A DNA stretch of 64,000 nt from an uncultured Rhizobiaceae group bacterium (GTDB taxonomy: Bacteria; Pseudomonadota; Alphaproteobacteria; Rhizobiales; Rhizobiaceae). Under the pieces are notes generated by a model. It did no database searches and was not told the origin of the DNA. It saw nothing but the letters and a program-made list of their open reading frames with translations. A program made the position numbers and the translations under genes. Below, piece after piece: positions 54,872-62,993 of the stretch. How positions within the stretch are numbered: the stretch's first letter is position 1; each line of letters begins with the position of its first letter. The stretch covers positions 17,395 through 81,394 of the forward strand of contig CALIOE010000027.1 of NCBI GenBank assembly GCA_938044775.1, read 5' to 3'.

Positions 54872-55828
54872 TCAATACAAGTGTACCGCAATCACGTGCG
54901 CAATGACCGCGAACACGAGAATTATGAAAAGTGGCAAATGCAGCATATGCCAAAGAGAGAACAGTTTTTCGTAAAGGCTGAAAGCCTCTGCCCGGGCGAT
55001 CGCAGCGAAATAGCCATCCAAATGTTGCCGATGGGCTGCGACATACTGCTTTCGTGAAGCCTTGTTCCACCCCTTTTCGACTGCCATCTGATCAATTGCC
55101 GGCTGCAAATCTTTGACGATCCTGTTGCGGACATGCCGGGCATCGAAGTTCCCGGTGAGCACGCGCCAGATCTGCTTAACAAGGCCTGTCGACGTTTGAG
55201 TGTGCTTCTCCTGGAACGTGCCCAGAATTTTGGCCACATCGGGCGCGTTGGGCTGCTCCACAGCGAGCCGCACGCTATGCGCGCGCGCTTCCTCCAGAAA
55301 TTCTTCTAACCGGGCCTTTCGTCCATAAAGCCCTCGATGAATGCGTCCGTAAAAAAACCTGCCAAAAAAGCCGCTGGTTGCAACGATAAGCGTGCACGTT
55401 AGCGCAACCGTACTGTTTAACGAGCCAAGTGAAAAGTTTGAATGCAACAAGATCAGAACGGGTGCAATCACTCCAAGCAACATATGGAGTCGAAACCACG
55501 ATTTCACCTCTCCAATGAAACGCAGGAAACGAAACCGCTTGCGCACCGGGTACAATAAAAGAGTTAGCATGCAGAGCCCGCCGGATACACCGAGATAGTA
55601 TCCCAGCCCATCCTCTGCTGTGAGATGCCGCTCGTCACTTTGCAACCACGCATAGATCAAAACCGGGCCCAATATCGCGCATAGGAGAGGCAGCTCCATT
55701 GAACCAGCCCTCTGCTTCTTTTTTGGTTTGGTGGTCGGTGCCCGACGCGTGGCCTCACCGGCATTCTTCCGGCGGTGACCAACGGGCACTTTATTGGCCC
55801 CCTTTGGGCTGGTTGGGGCGTCACTCAT
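54872..55828 (-). CDS. Predicted di-haem b membrane cytochrome, ferric reductase-like
   Basis: A 318-residue inner-membrane protein with a basic, Pro/Lys-rich cytosolic N-terminus (1-43) and about five membrane helices (near 47-64, 77-93, 112-130, 137-156 and 294-316). Two His pairs lie 14 residues apart, H115/H129 and H297/H311, the spacing that binds two stacked b haems in NADPH-oxidase and ferric-reductase proteins. The long loop (about 160-290) is helical and charged. It precedes and is coupled to the 18-haem cytochrome. Its probable job is to pass electrons across the membrane to that protein. No flavin or NAD site is present in it. Confidence 0.75.
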   Translation of the reverse strand: MSDAPTSPKGANKVPVGHRRKNAGEATRRAPTTKPKKKQRAGSMELPLLCAILGPVLIYAWLQSDERHLTAEDGLGYYLGVSGGLCMLTLLLYPVRKRFRFLRFIGEVKSWFRLHMLLGVIAPVLILLHSNFSLGSLNSTVALTCTLIVATSGFFGRFFYGRIHRGLYGRKARLEEFLEEARAHSVRLAVEQPNAPDVAKILGTFQEKHTQTSTGLVKQIWRVLTGNFDARHVRNRIVKDLQPAIDQMAVEKGWNKASRKQYVAAHRQHLDGYFAAIARAEAFSLYEKLFSLWHMLHLPLFIILVFAVIAHVIAVHLY

Positions 55829-55917
55829 TTCTGAAGTCTTAAACCATTCGAACTGCTTCCAAACAGACTATGAACTTTACCAAATTGCCTTTCAACTCGA
55901 ACAGATTGTCAATCGGC

Positions 55918-55936
55918 CGTGCTTTCTGCCAGCACG
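55918..55936. repeat. Inverted repeat between the cytochrome and ccm genes
   Basis: CGTGCT and AGCACG flank a 7-base spacer in the 258-bp divergent region 55829-56086. No other gene is seen in that stretch; it is AT-rich near 55990 and must hold both promoters. This dyad is a possible operator. Confidence 0.3.
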
Positions 55937-56086
55937 AAGGCGAAACTCGGCTGGGTTACAGGGATCAAGGTTTACCGGTTGCTATTGCGTTTTTTGAAGA
56001 AAGCGAATTTGCTATGCAATCGCCCGGCCCAGGTGGCATATTCTGCTCCTGAGTTTTTTCGATATGCGCAATGAGGAGGGGTCGCT

Positions 56087-58066
56087 ATCGCCGCAGAAAT
56101 TGGACAGTTCTCTCTGATTCTGGCCTTCTTGATTGCTGTCGCTCAGTCAATCGTGCCACTGCTGGGAGTCCATTGGCGCTCGCCTCATCTCCTGGCGTTT
56201 GGAACCTCAGGTTCCTTGGCGCAGCTCCTGTTTGTTTCAGTGTCATTCGGTTGTCTGTGCTATGCATTTTTGAGTTCGGATTTTTCGCTTGCCATTGTGG
56301 CAATAAACTCGAACACGGCAATGCCGACCATTTACAAGTTCTCAGCTGTTTGGGGCAATCATGAGGGATCTCTGCTTCTGTGGATTCTGATTCTCGCAAT
56401 CTTTGCCGCAGGCGTCGCCGCCTTTGGAGGCGGATTGCCCGCGACCTTGAAGGCCCGTGTTCTCGCAATACAAAGTATGATTGCTACCGGCTTTTTGGCA
56501 CTTACTTTGTTTACATCCAATCCGTTCAACCGACTGCATCCAGCTCCACCTGACGGTCAGGAGCTGAATCCACTGCTCCAGGACATTGGCCTCGCGATCC
56601 ATCCTCCCTTTCTGTATTTGGGCTATGTCGGGTTTTCGATAACCTTTGCCTTTGCAGTCGCGGCGCTTATCGAAGGCCGTGTCGACGCTAGTTGGGCCAG
56701 ATTTGTGCGCCCCTGGGTCCTCGCTGCATGGTGCTTTTTGACCATTGGCATAGCACTTGGAAGCTATTGGGCTTACTACGAACTGGGCTGGGGCGGCTGG
56801 TGGTTCTGGGATCCCGTGGAGAACGCTTCGTTCATGCCCTGGTTGGTTGGCACCGCCTTGCTCCACTCAGCGATCGTAGTCGAACGGCGACAAGCCCTCG
56901 TTGTCTGGACAATATTGCTTTCAATTCTGACCTTTTCACTGAGCCTGGTCGGCACGTTTATTGTACGATCCGGAATTCTGACAAGCGTCCACTCCTTTGC
57001 TTCCGATCCGGCGCGAGGTTTGGGGATCCTGGCCATACTTGTTCTCACAACGGGCGGAGGGCTGTTTCTGTTTTTTCTCAGAGCGCGCTCACTGACCGCC
57101 ACAAAACTGTTTTCTCCGGTCAGCCGCGAAGGAGGATTGGTCGCCAACAACATTCTTCTGGTGACCGCCGCCGGGACAGTGTTTCTTGGAACTTTTTATC
57201 CGTTATTCGTCGACTTTCTTGGGTTTGACAAAATCTCTGTAGGCCCCCCCTACTTCAACCGCACATTCGTTCCGCTGATGATCCCCTTGCTGCTGCTGCT
57301 GGTCGCTGGTCCACTGCTGAGATGGAAAAGGGACCAGCCAATGCGGGTAGTCGGTAAGCTCGCTACTCCGATCACCCTTGCCCTGATTGGCGTATTGGCA
57401 ATTGTTGCTGCGAATTTGGGACGTCATCTGCCTGCCGCATTAGGAATTGGGCTGGCTCTGTGGCTGGTTTGTGGTTCCCTTGCCGTTCTTGCGCAGCGGG
57501 TCCGGCTTTTTGGTGCTTCTGCTGCCACGAGTCTGAGGCTCGCCAGGACCACCCCACGTGCGGTCTATGGAATGATATTCGCGCATGCCGGCATGGGCAT
57601 AACCGTGGCGGGTATTACGGCCGTAACGGCCTGGCAGCAGGAACGGGTTGCGGCGCTGGCACCGGGTGATCGCGTCGAGATATCAAACTATGAGTTTGTG
57701 CTTGACGATGTGACGATGATTAATGGTCCGAATTATCGAGCCGAAAGAGCCCTCTTTACTGTGAAGCGCAACGGAAATGAACTCGGCGATATGTTCACCG
57801 AACGGCGGTTCTACCCGGTCAAACGGACTGTGACGACTGAAGCAGGCATTCGCGCAGTCGGCTTTTCAAATCTATATATTGCGTTGGGCGAACCGGCAAA
57901 ACCAGGGCAGTGGGCGGTTCGGATTTACTATCATCCACTTGCATTGTTCATTTGGATCGGGCCTCTGCTTATGGCAGCCGGTGGTTTCATTTCTTTGTCA
58001 GATCGTCGCTTCAGGATCGGGGTGCCAAAGGCCAGCCCGATAAGACCTGTTGCCGTGGGGGGATGA
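56087..58066 (+). CDS. ccmF: CcmF/NrfE-type cytochrome c haem lyase, non-standard start
   Basis: A roughly 659-residue multi-span membrane protein that attaches haem to apocytochromes c. The WWD motif GWGGWWFWDPVENASFMPW is near residue 240, and the haem-ligand His regions are in place. Sequence similarity to family N-termini begins at IAAEIGQFSLILAF, before any ATG, GTG or TTG: the first in-frame standard start is a TTG at 56129, inside the first helix. A strong ribosome site AGGAGGGG (56074-56081) sits 5 bases before an ATC at 56087, and a TGA closes the frame just upstream. I therefore place the start at ATC; a mutated or misread start codon is the alternative. Followed by a doubtful ORF, ccmH and ccmI. 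Confidence 0.82.
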   Translation: MAAEIGQFSLILAFLIAVAQSIVPLLGVHWRSPHLLAFGTSGSLAQLLFVSVSFGCLCYAFLSSDFSLAIVAINSNTAMPTIYKFSAVWGNHEGSLLLWILILAIFAAGVAAFGGGLPATLKARVLAIQSMIATGFLALTLFTSNPFNRLHPAPPDGQELNPLLQDIGLAIHPPFLYLGYVGFSITFAFAVAALIEGRVDASWARFVRPWVLAAWCFLTIGIALGSYWAYYELGWGGWWFWDPVENASFMPWLVGTALLHSAIVVERRQALVVWTILLSILTFSLSLVGTFIVRSGILTSVHSFASDPARGLGILAILVLTTGGGLFLFFLRARSLTATKLFSPVSREGGLVANNILLVTAAGTVFLGTFYPLFVDFLGFDKISVGPPYFNRTFVPLMIPLLLLLVAGPLLRWKRDQPMRVVGKLATPITLALIGVLAIVAANLGRHLPAALGIGLALWLVCGSLAVLAQRVRLFGASAATSLRLARTTPRAVYGMIFAHAGMGITVAGITAVTAWQQERVAALAPGDRVEISNYEFVLDDVTMINGPNYRAERALFTVKRNGNELGDMFTERRFYPVKRTVTTEAGIRAVGFSNLYIALGEPAKPGQWAVRIYYHPLALFIWIGPLLMAAGGFISLSDRRFRIGVPKASPIRPVAVGG

Positions 58067-58070
58067 AACG

Positions 58071-58406
58071 ATGAAGAATTCCACTGTGGTCGGTGTCGGT
58101 TTAACCGCTCCGTTGTTCGATACCGCGACAATGCTGCTTCGGCCGTCATCAAGCCGGCGCCGACCGATGTCGGTCTCAGACAACACCCGTGACTGTTGTT
58201 ACGAATGCGTTGCGAGTTCCGACCACGCCTATGGCGACAATCACGCCGGAGCCGGTCCTGCAAAATCTGACATATCCCTTGTAAGGCAATTTAATTTTCA
58301 CAGTGCTCGAAGATCAGACCTCAGCCGGCTTGGTGTTGCAGGCACCGCAGGAGCATATCTCGAAGATGAGCGGCCTCAGAACCAACCGGTAGAAGCGCTG
58401 TTATGA
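58071..58406 (+). CDS. Doubtful 111-codon ORF between ccmF and ccmH
   Basis: An open frame of 111 codons with GGGGATG-like ribosome site upstream and an ATGA overlap with ccmH, so the reading positions fit a gene. The predicted protein has no signal peptide or membrane segment and no recognised fold. Other frames in the same 336 bp read as a Pro/Thr/Ala-rich sequence broken by stops, e.g. one frame gives ASAVIKPAPTDVG and another TPVTVVTNALRVPTTP. It could be a spurious ORF, a decayed gene or a region that normally separates the ccm genes. No CcmG or CcmE similarity is seen. Confidence 0.25.
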   Translation: MKNSTVVGVGLTAPLFDTATMLLRPSSSRRRPMSVSDNTRDCCYECVASSDHAYGDNHAGAGPAKSDISLVRQFNFHSARRSDLSRLGVAGTAGAYLEDERPQNQPVEALL

Positions 58407-58891
58407 TGCGGCACTCGTGGATCTTTGCGACAGTCGTTGCGATCAGCACAATTTTCTTTGTTGCTTCCGAGTCGCGCGCTGTTCAGCCCGACGAGGTGTT
58501 GGCCGATCCTGCCCTCGAGGCACGGGCACGATCACTCAGCGCTGTGCTGCGTTGCGTGGTCTGTCAAAACCAGTCTCTTGATGACTCGAATGCGTCGATT
58601 GCCCGCGATCTGCGGCTGCTGCTGCGCGAACGCATCAGCAATGGTGATACAGACGAGGAAGCATTGCAGTACCTGGTCGATCGCTACGGCGCATTTATTC
58701 TACTGAAACCACCAGTCACGGCTCAAACGCTGCTGCTTTGGATCGGGCCCCTCATGCTACTGGCAATTGCTCTTGTCGGCTTTTGGCGCTTGTTTGGAAA
58801 CAAAGGGCTCGAAGACACGCCACAAACAGAAGAATTGTCGGTGGAAGAACGTGAGATACTTCAATCTGTCCTGGGGAAAGATAAGACATGA
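58403..58891 (+). CDS. ccmH: CcmH/NrfF-type cytochrome c maturation protein
   Basis: A 162-residue protein that reduces or presents apocytochrome thiols for haem attachment. A signal peptide (about 1-26), the thioredox motif LRCVVCQNQS (near 52) and a C-terminal membrane helix (LLLWIGPLMLLAIALVGF, near 109-126) match the family. ATGATG at 58403 gives two possible starts. It overlaps the doubtful ORF before it and ccmI after it (ATGA). With ccmF and ccmI it forms a haem-lyase set. Confidence 0.92.
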   Translation: MMRHSWIFATVVAISTIFFVASESRAVQPDEVLADPALEARARSLSAVLRCVVCQNQSLDDSNASIARDLRLLLRERISNGDTDEEALQYLVDRYGAFILLKPPVTAQTLLLWIGPLMLLAIALVGFWRLFGNKGLEDTPQTEELSVEEREILQSVLGKDKT

Positions 58892-60141
58892 CGCTTTTGT
58901 GGATTGCGCTGTCAGCGCTCCTGGTCGTTGCAGCACTTTTTATCGCTGCTCCCTTCATGCGGTCGCTGGTTAGCGAGTCGGGAAAACCCGATCCTGCTCT
59001 TGAAGTTTATAAAGACCAATTGGCCGAATTAGATAATGAAGGTGAAGCGGATGCCTCTGATGAAGAGTCCGGCAGGCGTGCCAGGCTCGAAATTGAACGT
59101 CGAATAATCGCCGCCGCAGCGTCAGCGCCTGAATTGCGCAATGACCTTCCACCCACATTGCGCTCTTTCACGATGCTTGCCTGTACCGGACTTGTCGTTA
59201 TCGGTTCAACTGTTCTGTATGCAATCATCGGTAGCCCGACATTGCCATCCGCGAGCGCGAGTTCAACCGCGGGGAATTCGCAATCAGCCTTGCTGGATGA
59301 TCTGAATAATACCTCAGCAGCGACAGACAATTCCGCAAATCCAACCGAACCGAGAAGAGCGGGTAATGTAAACGAGTTGATTGTTAATCTGGCTGCAAAA
59401 TTGAAGCAAAACCCCAATGACGCAGCGGGCTGGCGAATGCTTGGATGGTCCTACTTCAACACTCAGCAATACGACAAGTCATCCGAAGCCTATGGAAAGG
59501 CCGTCGCGCTCGCAGGCAGTGATGCCAGGGTGCAATCGGCTTACGGCGAAGCCTTGGTCCGTGCTGCCAATGGACTTGTGACCGAGAAAGCCAAAAGTGT
59601 ATTTGAGAAGGCTCTTGAGCTTGACAAGAACGATTCAAGGGCGCGCTTCTTTAAGGGATTGGCAATGGATCAAGCCGGAGACCCGGCAGGAGCAGTCGAC
59701 ATCTGGATTGCCGTCCTGAACGACGCACCACCTGGATCGGAATGGATTGAGAACCTCAACCAACGCGTGAAAAGCCTGGCAGCGGCTAACTCCATCGATA
59801 TCACCGGCCGCATGAATGTTGGCGTTGTATCCAACGACATTCCGTCCACCGAGACCAAAGCCGGACCCACTGCAGAAGACGTCGAGGCGGCGGCTCAGAT
59901 GACCGCCGACGACAGGCGCGTTATGATACGTGGGATGGTCGATCGTCTCGACGAAAGACTGAAGGACAAGCCTCAGGATGCAGACGGTTGGATCAGACTT
60001 ATGCGTTCAAGGGTCGTGCTGGGCGAAACCGAACTGGCATTGAAGGCATTGCGCCGCGCAACTGAAGTCTTCAGCAATCAGCCAGACAAGCGCAAAAACA
60101 TAGTGCAGGCAGCTGGCAAGCTCGGCCTGAACATCGACTAG
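58888..60141 (+). CDS. ccmI: CcmI/NrfG-type cytochrome c maturation protein with TPR
   Basis: A 417-residue membrane protein that delivers apocytochrome to the lyase. Two hydrophobic segments (about 4-25 and 93-113) bound the CcmI N-terminal domain (ALEVYKDQLAELDNE, ARLEIERRII), followed by a Ser/Asn-rich linker and TPR motifs, clearest in GWRMLGWSYFNTQQYDKSSEAYGKA (read as two halves, GWRMLGWSYFNTQQ and YDKSSEAYGKA). A C-terminal TPR-like domain (about 330-417) completes it. The usual order in Hyphomicrobiales is ccmI-ccmE-ccmF-ccmH; here ccmI comes last and ccmE is absent. Confidence 0.9.
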   Translation: MTLLWIALSALLVVAALFIAAPFMRSLVSESGKPDPALEVYKDQLAELDNEGEADASDEESGRRARLEIERRIIAAAASAPELRNDLPPTLRSFTMLACTGLVVIGSTVLYAIIGSPTLPSASASSTAGNSQSALLDDLNNTSAATDNSANPTEPRRAGNVNELIVNLAAKLKQNPNDAAGWRMLGWSYFNTQQYDKSSEAYGKAVALAGSDARVQSAYGEALVRAANGLVTEKAKSVFEKALELDKNDSRARFFKGLAMDQAGDPAGAVDIWIAVLNDAPPGSEWIENLNQRVKSLAAANSIDITGRMNVGVVSNDIPSTETKAGPTAEDVEAAAQMTADDRRVMIRGMVDRLDERLKDKPQDADGWIRLMRSRVVLGETELALKALRRATEVFSNQPDKRKNIVQAAGKLGLNID

Positions 60142-60156
60142 CGGCCGGAGAGCATT

Positions 60157-61461
60157 GTGCAAGCCGAACTCCCTTTGCTGGCTTATGCCGTCCCTCTGGT
60201 TACAGTTTGGGTTGTCTATCATTATTGGCGCAAGAAGAAAGAGAACAACGCCATTGAGGTTCGGAATGCAGCGATTGATGCAGGTCTTACCGAACCCAAT
60301 TCGCTCCATCCAGTCATAGATCCGGAGCACTGTATTGGTTGCGCAGCATGCGTGAGCGCCTGCCCGGAAGGGGGAATTCTGGCGCTTGTCAATCGCAAGG
60401 CTGAGCTGGTCGAACCAACACAATGTATCGGTCACGGGGCCTGTGCCGCAGCTTGCCCGATGAACGCTATCTCTCTTGTATTCGGCACCGAGAAACGAGG
60501 CGTGGACATTCCCCATGTCGGGCCCGATTTTCAGACAAATGTGCCAGGAATCTACATTGCCGGAGAGCTTGGCGGCATGGGTCTTATTCGAAATGCGATC
60601 GAACAAGGTCGACAGGCATTGGAAGAGATCACCAAGCTGCAGAGAAGCGGCAGTAAAGACGTGTACGATGTTGTCATCATTGGGGCCGGACCCGCGGGAT
60701 TTGCAGCAAGTCTTGCTGCCAAGCAACACGGTCTCAAATACTTGACGATTGAACAGGACAGCCTCGGTGGAACTGTCTCACATTTTCCGCGAGGGAAGCT
60801 TGTCATGACGGCACCAGCTACACTCCCGATACACGGAGAGGTCAATTTTCGTGAGACCAGCAAGGAAGAACTGCTCGAATTCTGGACAGATGTAGCTGCG
60901 AATACCGGCATAAAAATCAACTTTGAAGAACCTGTAGAAAGTGTTGAGCAATTTGAAGACGGATTTCGCATTTTGACCAGTCAGGGCACCTACAGAACCC
61001 AAACCGTTCTGCTGGCAATCGGCCGTCGCGGAACACCCCGAAAGCTTGGCGTCAAAGGAGAAGAGCAAAGCAAGGTCGTCTACAGGCTCATTGACCCCGA
61101 ACAGTATCGTGGCAAAAAAGTGCTCGTGGTCGGCGGTGGTGACAGCGCTCTCGAAGCAGCTTTTACCATTGCAGAAGAGCCGGGCACAAAGGTGACTCTG
61201 TCTTATCGCAGCCCGACCTTTTCCCGTGCCAAGCTTAAAAACAGAGAACGTGTTGAGGCCGCGCAAGAAAATGGGCAGCTGGATATAGTACTGAGTTCGC
61301 AGGTCACCTCTATTGAGCCAGCCCACATCGAAATCCAACAAGAAAACGAACGTTGGAAGATTGAAAATGATGATGTAATTGTGTGCGCCGGCGGCATCCT
61401 GCCGACTCCGTTTCTTAAGTCTATGGGAATTTCCATTGAGACGAAACATGGAACAGCATAA
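60157..61461 (+). CDS. Membrane-anchored ferredoxin/FAD pyridine-nucleotide oxidoreductase
   Basis: A 434-residue protein with one N-terminal membrane helix (about 6-22), a two-cluster ferredoxin domain and a thioredoxin-reductase-like FAD/NAD(P) domain. Iron-sulfur motifs are CIGCAACVSACP (near 55) and CIGHGACAAACP (near 88); in the second the second Cys is His, so a [3Fe-4S] or His-ligated cluster is likely. FAD binding is IIGAGPAGFAAS near 172 and NAD(P) binding VVGGGDSALEA near 325. The CxxC of true thioredoxin reductases is missing. GTG start with GGAG 6 bases upstream. It follows ccmI by 15 bp and probably feeds electrons into the cytochromes. Confidence 0.82.
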   Translation: MQAELPLLAYAVPLVTVWVVYHYWRKKKENNAIEVRNAAIDAGLTEPNSLHPVIDPEHCIGCAACVSACPEGGILALVNRKAELVEPTQCIGHGACAAACPMNAISLVFGTEKRGVDIPHVGPDFQTNVPGIYIAGELGGMGLIRNAIEQGRQALEEITKLQRSGSKDVYDVVIIGAGPAGFAASLAAKQHGLKYLTIEQDSLGGTVSHFPRGKLVMTAPATLPIHGEVNFRETSKEELLEFWTDVAANTGIKINFEEPVESVEQFEDGFRILTSQGTYRTQTVLLAIGRRGTPRKLGVKGEEQSKVVYRLIDPEQYRGKKVLVVGGGDSALEAAFTIAEEPGTKVTLSYRSPTFSRAKLKNRERVEAAQENGQLDIVLSSQVTSIEPAHIEIQQENERWKIENDDVIVCAGGILPTPFLKSMGISIETKHGTA

Positions 61462-62941
61462 GAGCAGGTTCATCACAGCTCTCGTCCTCTTCATGGGTTT
61501 TGGCTATGCCACATTGCCCACGACGTCGCCTGCGGCCAGCAGTCCAGGTTTGGCCGAAGTCGACGCGGCGATCCGTGTCCGGGAATTTGATCGTGCGGCA
61601 AATTTGCTCCAGGTGATGGCTGATCGTGGGGATGCCGAGGCCTTGTACAGGTTGGCCAACCTTCACAGAGCGGGACGCGGTGTACCTGTGGATGAGGAAA
61701 AAGCCTTCAGTCTCATGCTTGAGGCCGCAACAGCGGGGCATTCCGCAGCACAACTTGGACTTGGACGCATGTATTACTTTGGCCGGGGCACTTCTTCGAA
61801 TCCAGATGAGGGTCTTCGATGGATAGCAATTGCCGCCAGCAACGGCGAGGAGATGGCAGACAATCTGCTTTCTCGGCTAAAGAATGCGAAGAAACCAAAG
61901 ACCGAGGCGGCATCGAAGCGCACCACAGAAAGGAAACGCGCCAAAAATGTGAAGCCCACGGACTTATCTTTGCAGCTCGGATGGAACGCTCTGCTCGAAG
62001 CAGCCAGCCGCGGGCAAGAATCCGTCGTCAGGGAATTGATCTCAGGAAAACTAGACGTGAACCTTCGCGATGGCGAGGGTGCCAGTGCCCTAATACTGGC
62101 GACGAAGTCCGGTCACTCCAAAACAGCAGAGGTGCTCATTGATGCAGACGCCATCCTTGATCTGAAGGACAATGACGGCGCAACGGCACTGTTTCATGCG
62201 GCGAAAGCCGGCCGTCATCGATTGGTTTCAATGTTGCTTGCTGCGGGCGCCAACCCCCTCATTATCGGGCCTGATGGATTGCACCCTCTCGACGCTGCCA
62301 TCCAAGGCGCACACAACCAGACAATCCTGGCTTTGTTGAACGGCACCAGAAAAACAAACCGCGCTCCGATGCGGCGGTCTGCGGCCATTTCTGCAGCGCA
62401 GATGTTAGACCGGAGCGCCTTTGAATTACTCGTTGAGGAAGGGATGTCACTCAACGTCCGTGACGCCATGCTTCGCACACCTGTTTGGCATGCCGCTGCC
62501 GTGGGAAATCTTCCGGTTGTCGAATCACTGATCACCAATAATGCAGCTCTGGATCATGTCGATGCCGCTGGCGATTCGGCCCTCGCCATCGCTCTCAGAC
62601 ACGATCATGTTGATGTGGGACTTGCTCTCATCAAAGCTCGTGCCGATGTCAATCTAACATCAAAGGCAGGGAACTCGGCCTTAATGATCGCCGCTCGCAA
62701 CGGACAACGCAGTGTTGCAAGCAAACTGGTGAAGGCCGGGGCAGAGATTGACGCCAGAAATCAGTTCGGAAATTCCGCATTGATGCTCGCAGCGCGCTCA
62801 GGAAATGTCGGCGTGGTGAAGCTTTTGATCAATGCTGGCGCGGATATTTGGCTTCGAAACAAAAAGCGGGAGCGCGTACGTGATATCGCTGCAGCGACCG
62901 GAAGAAACGAAATCATCAGACTGCTGGACGAACTCGACTAG
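61448..62941 (+). CDS. Exported Sel1-ankyrin repeat protein
   Basis: A 497-residue protein with a signal peptide-like N-terminus (about 6-30), two to three Sel1-type repeats (EALYRLANLHRAGRGV and AAQLGLGRMYYFGRGT, near 65-125), a basic linker and about eight ankyrin repeats (120-490), clearest in GNSALMIAARNGQRSVASKLVKAGAE and GNSALMLAARSGNVGVVKLL (each read in shorter parts). These are protein-binding scaffolds. The ATG at 61448 overlaps the upstream oxidoreductase by 14 bp. It is last in the ccm-oxidoreductase operon and may organise or anchor the electron-transfer partners. Confidence 0.82.
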   Translation: MEQHKSRFITALVLFMGFGYATLPTTSPAASSPGLAEVDAAIRVREFDRAANLLQVMADRGDAEALYRLANLHRAGRGVPVDEEKAFSLMLEAATAGHSAAQLGLGRMYYFGRGTSSNPDEGLRWIAIAASNGEEMADNLLSRLKNAKKPKTEAASKRTTERKRAKNVKPTDLSLQLGWNALLEAASRGQESVVRELISGKLDVNLRDGEGASALILATKSGHSKTAEVLIDADAILDLKDNDGATALFHAAKAGRHRLVSMLLAAGANPLIIGPDGLHPLDAAIQGAHNQTILALLNGTRKTNRAPMRRSAAISAAQMLDRSAFELLVEEGMSLNVRDAMLRTPVWHAAAVGNLPVVESLITNNAALDHVDAAGDSALAIALRHDHVDVGLALIKARADVNLTSKAGNSALMIAARNGQRSVASKLVKAGAEIDARNQFGNSALMLAARSGNVGVVKLLINAGADIWLRNKKRERVRDIAAATGRNEIIRLLDELD

Positions 62942-62993
62942 TGGAATATCCAGACCCGTGAGTTTTTCGATTCAGCAGTACGATCCACTCAGC

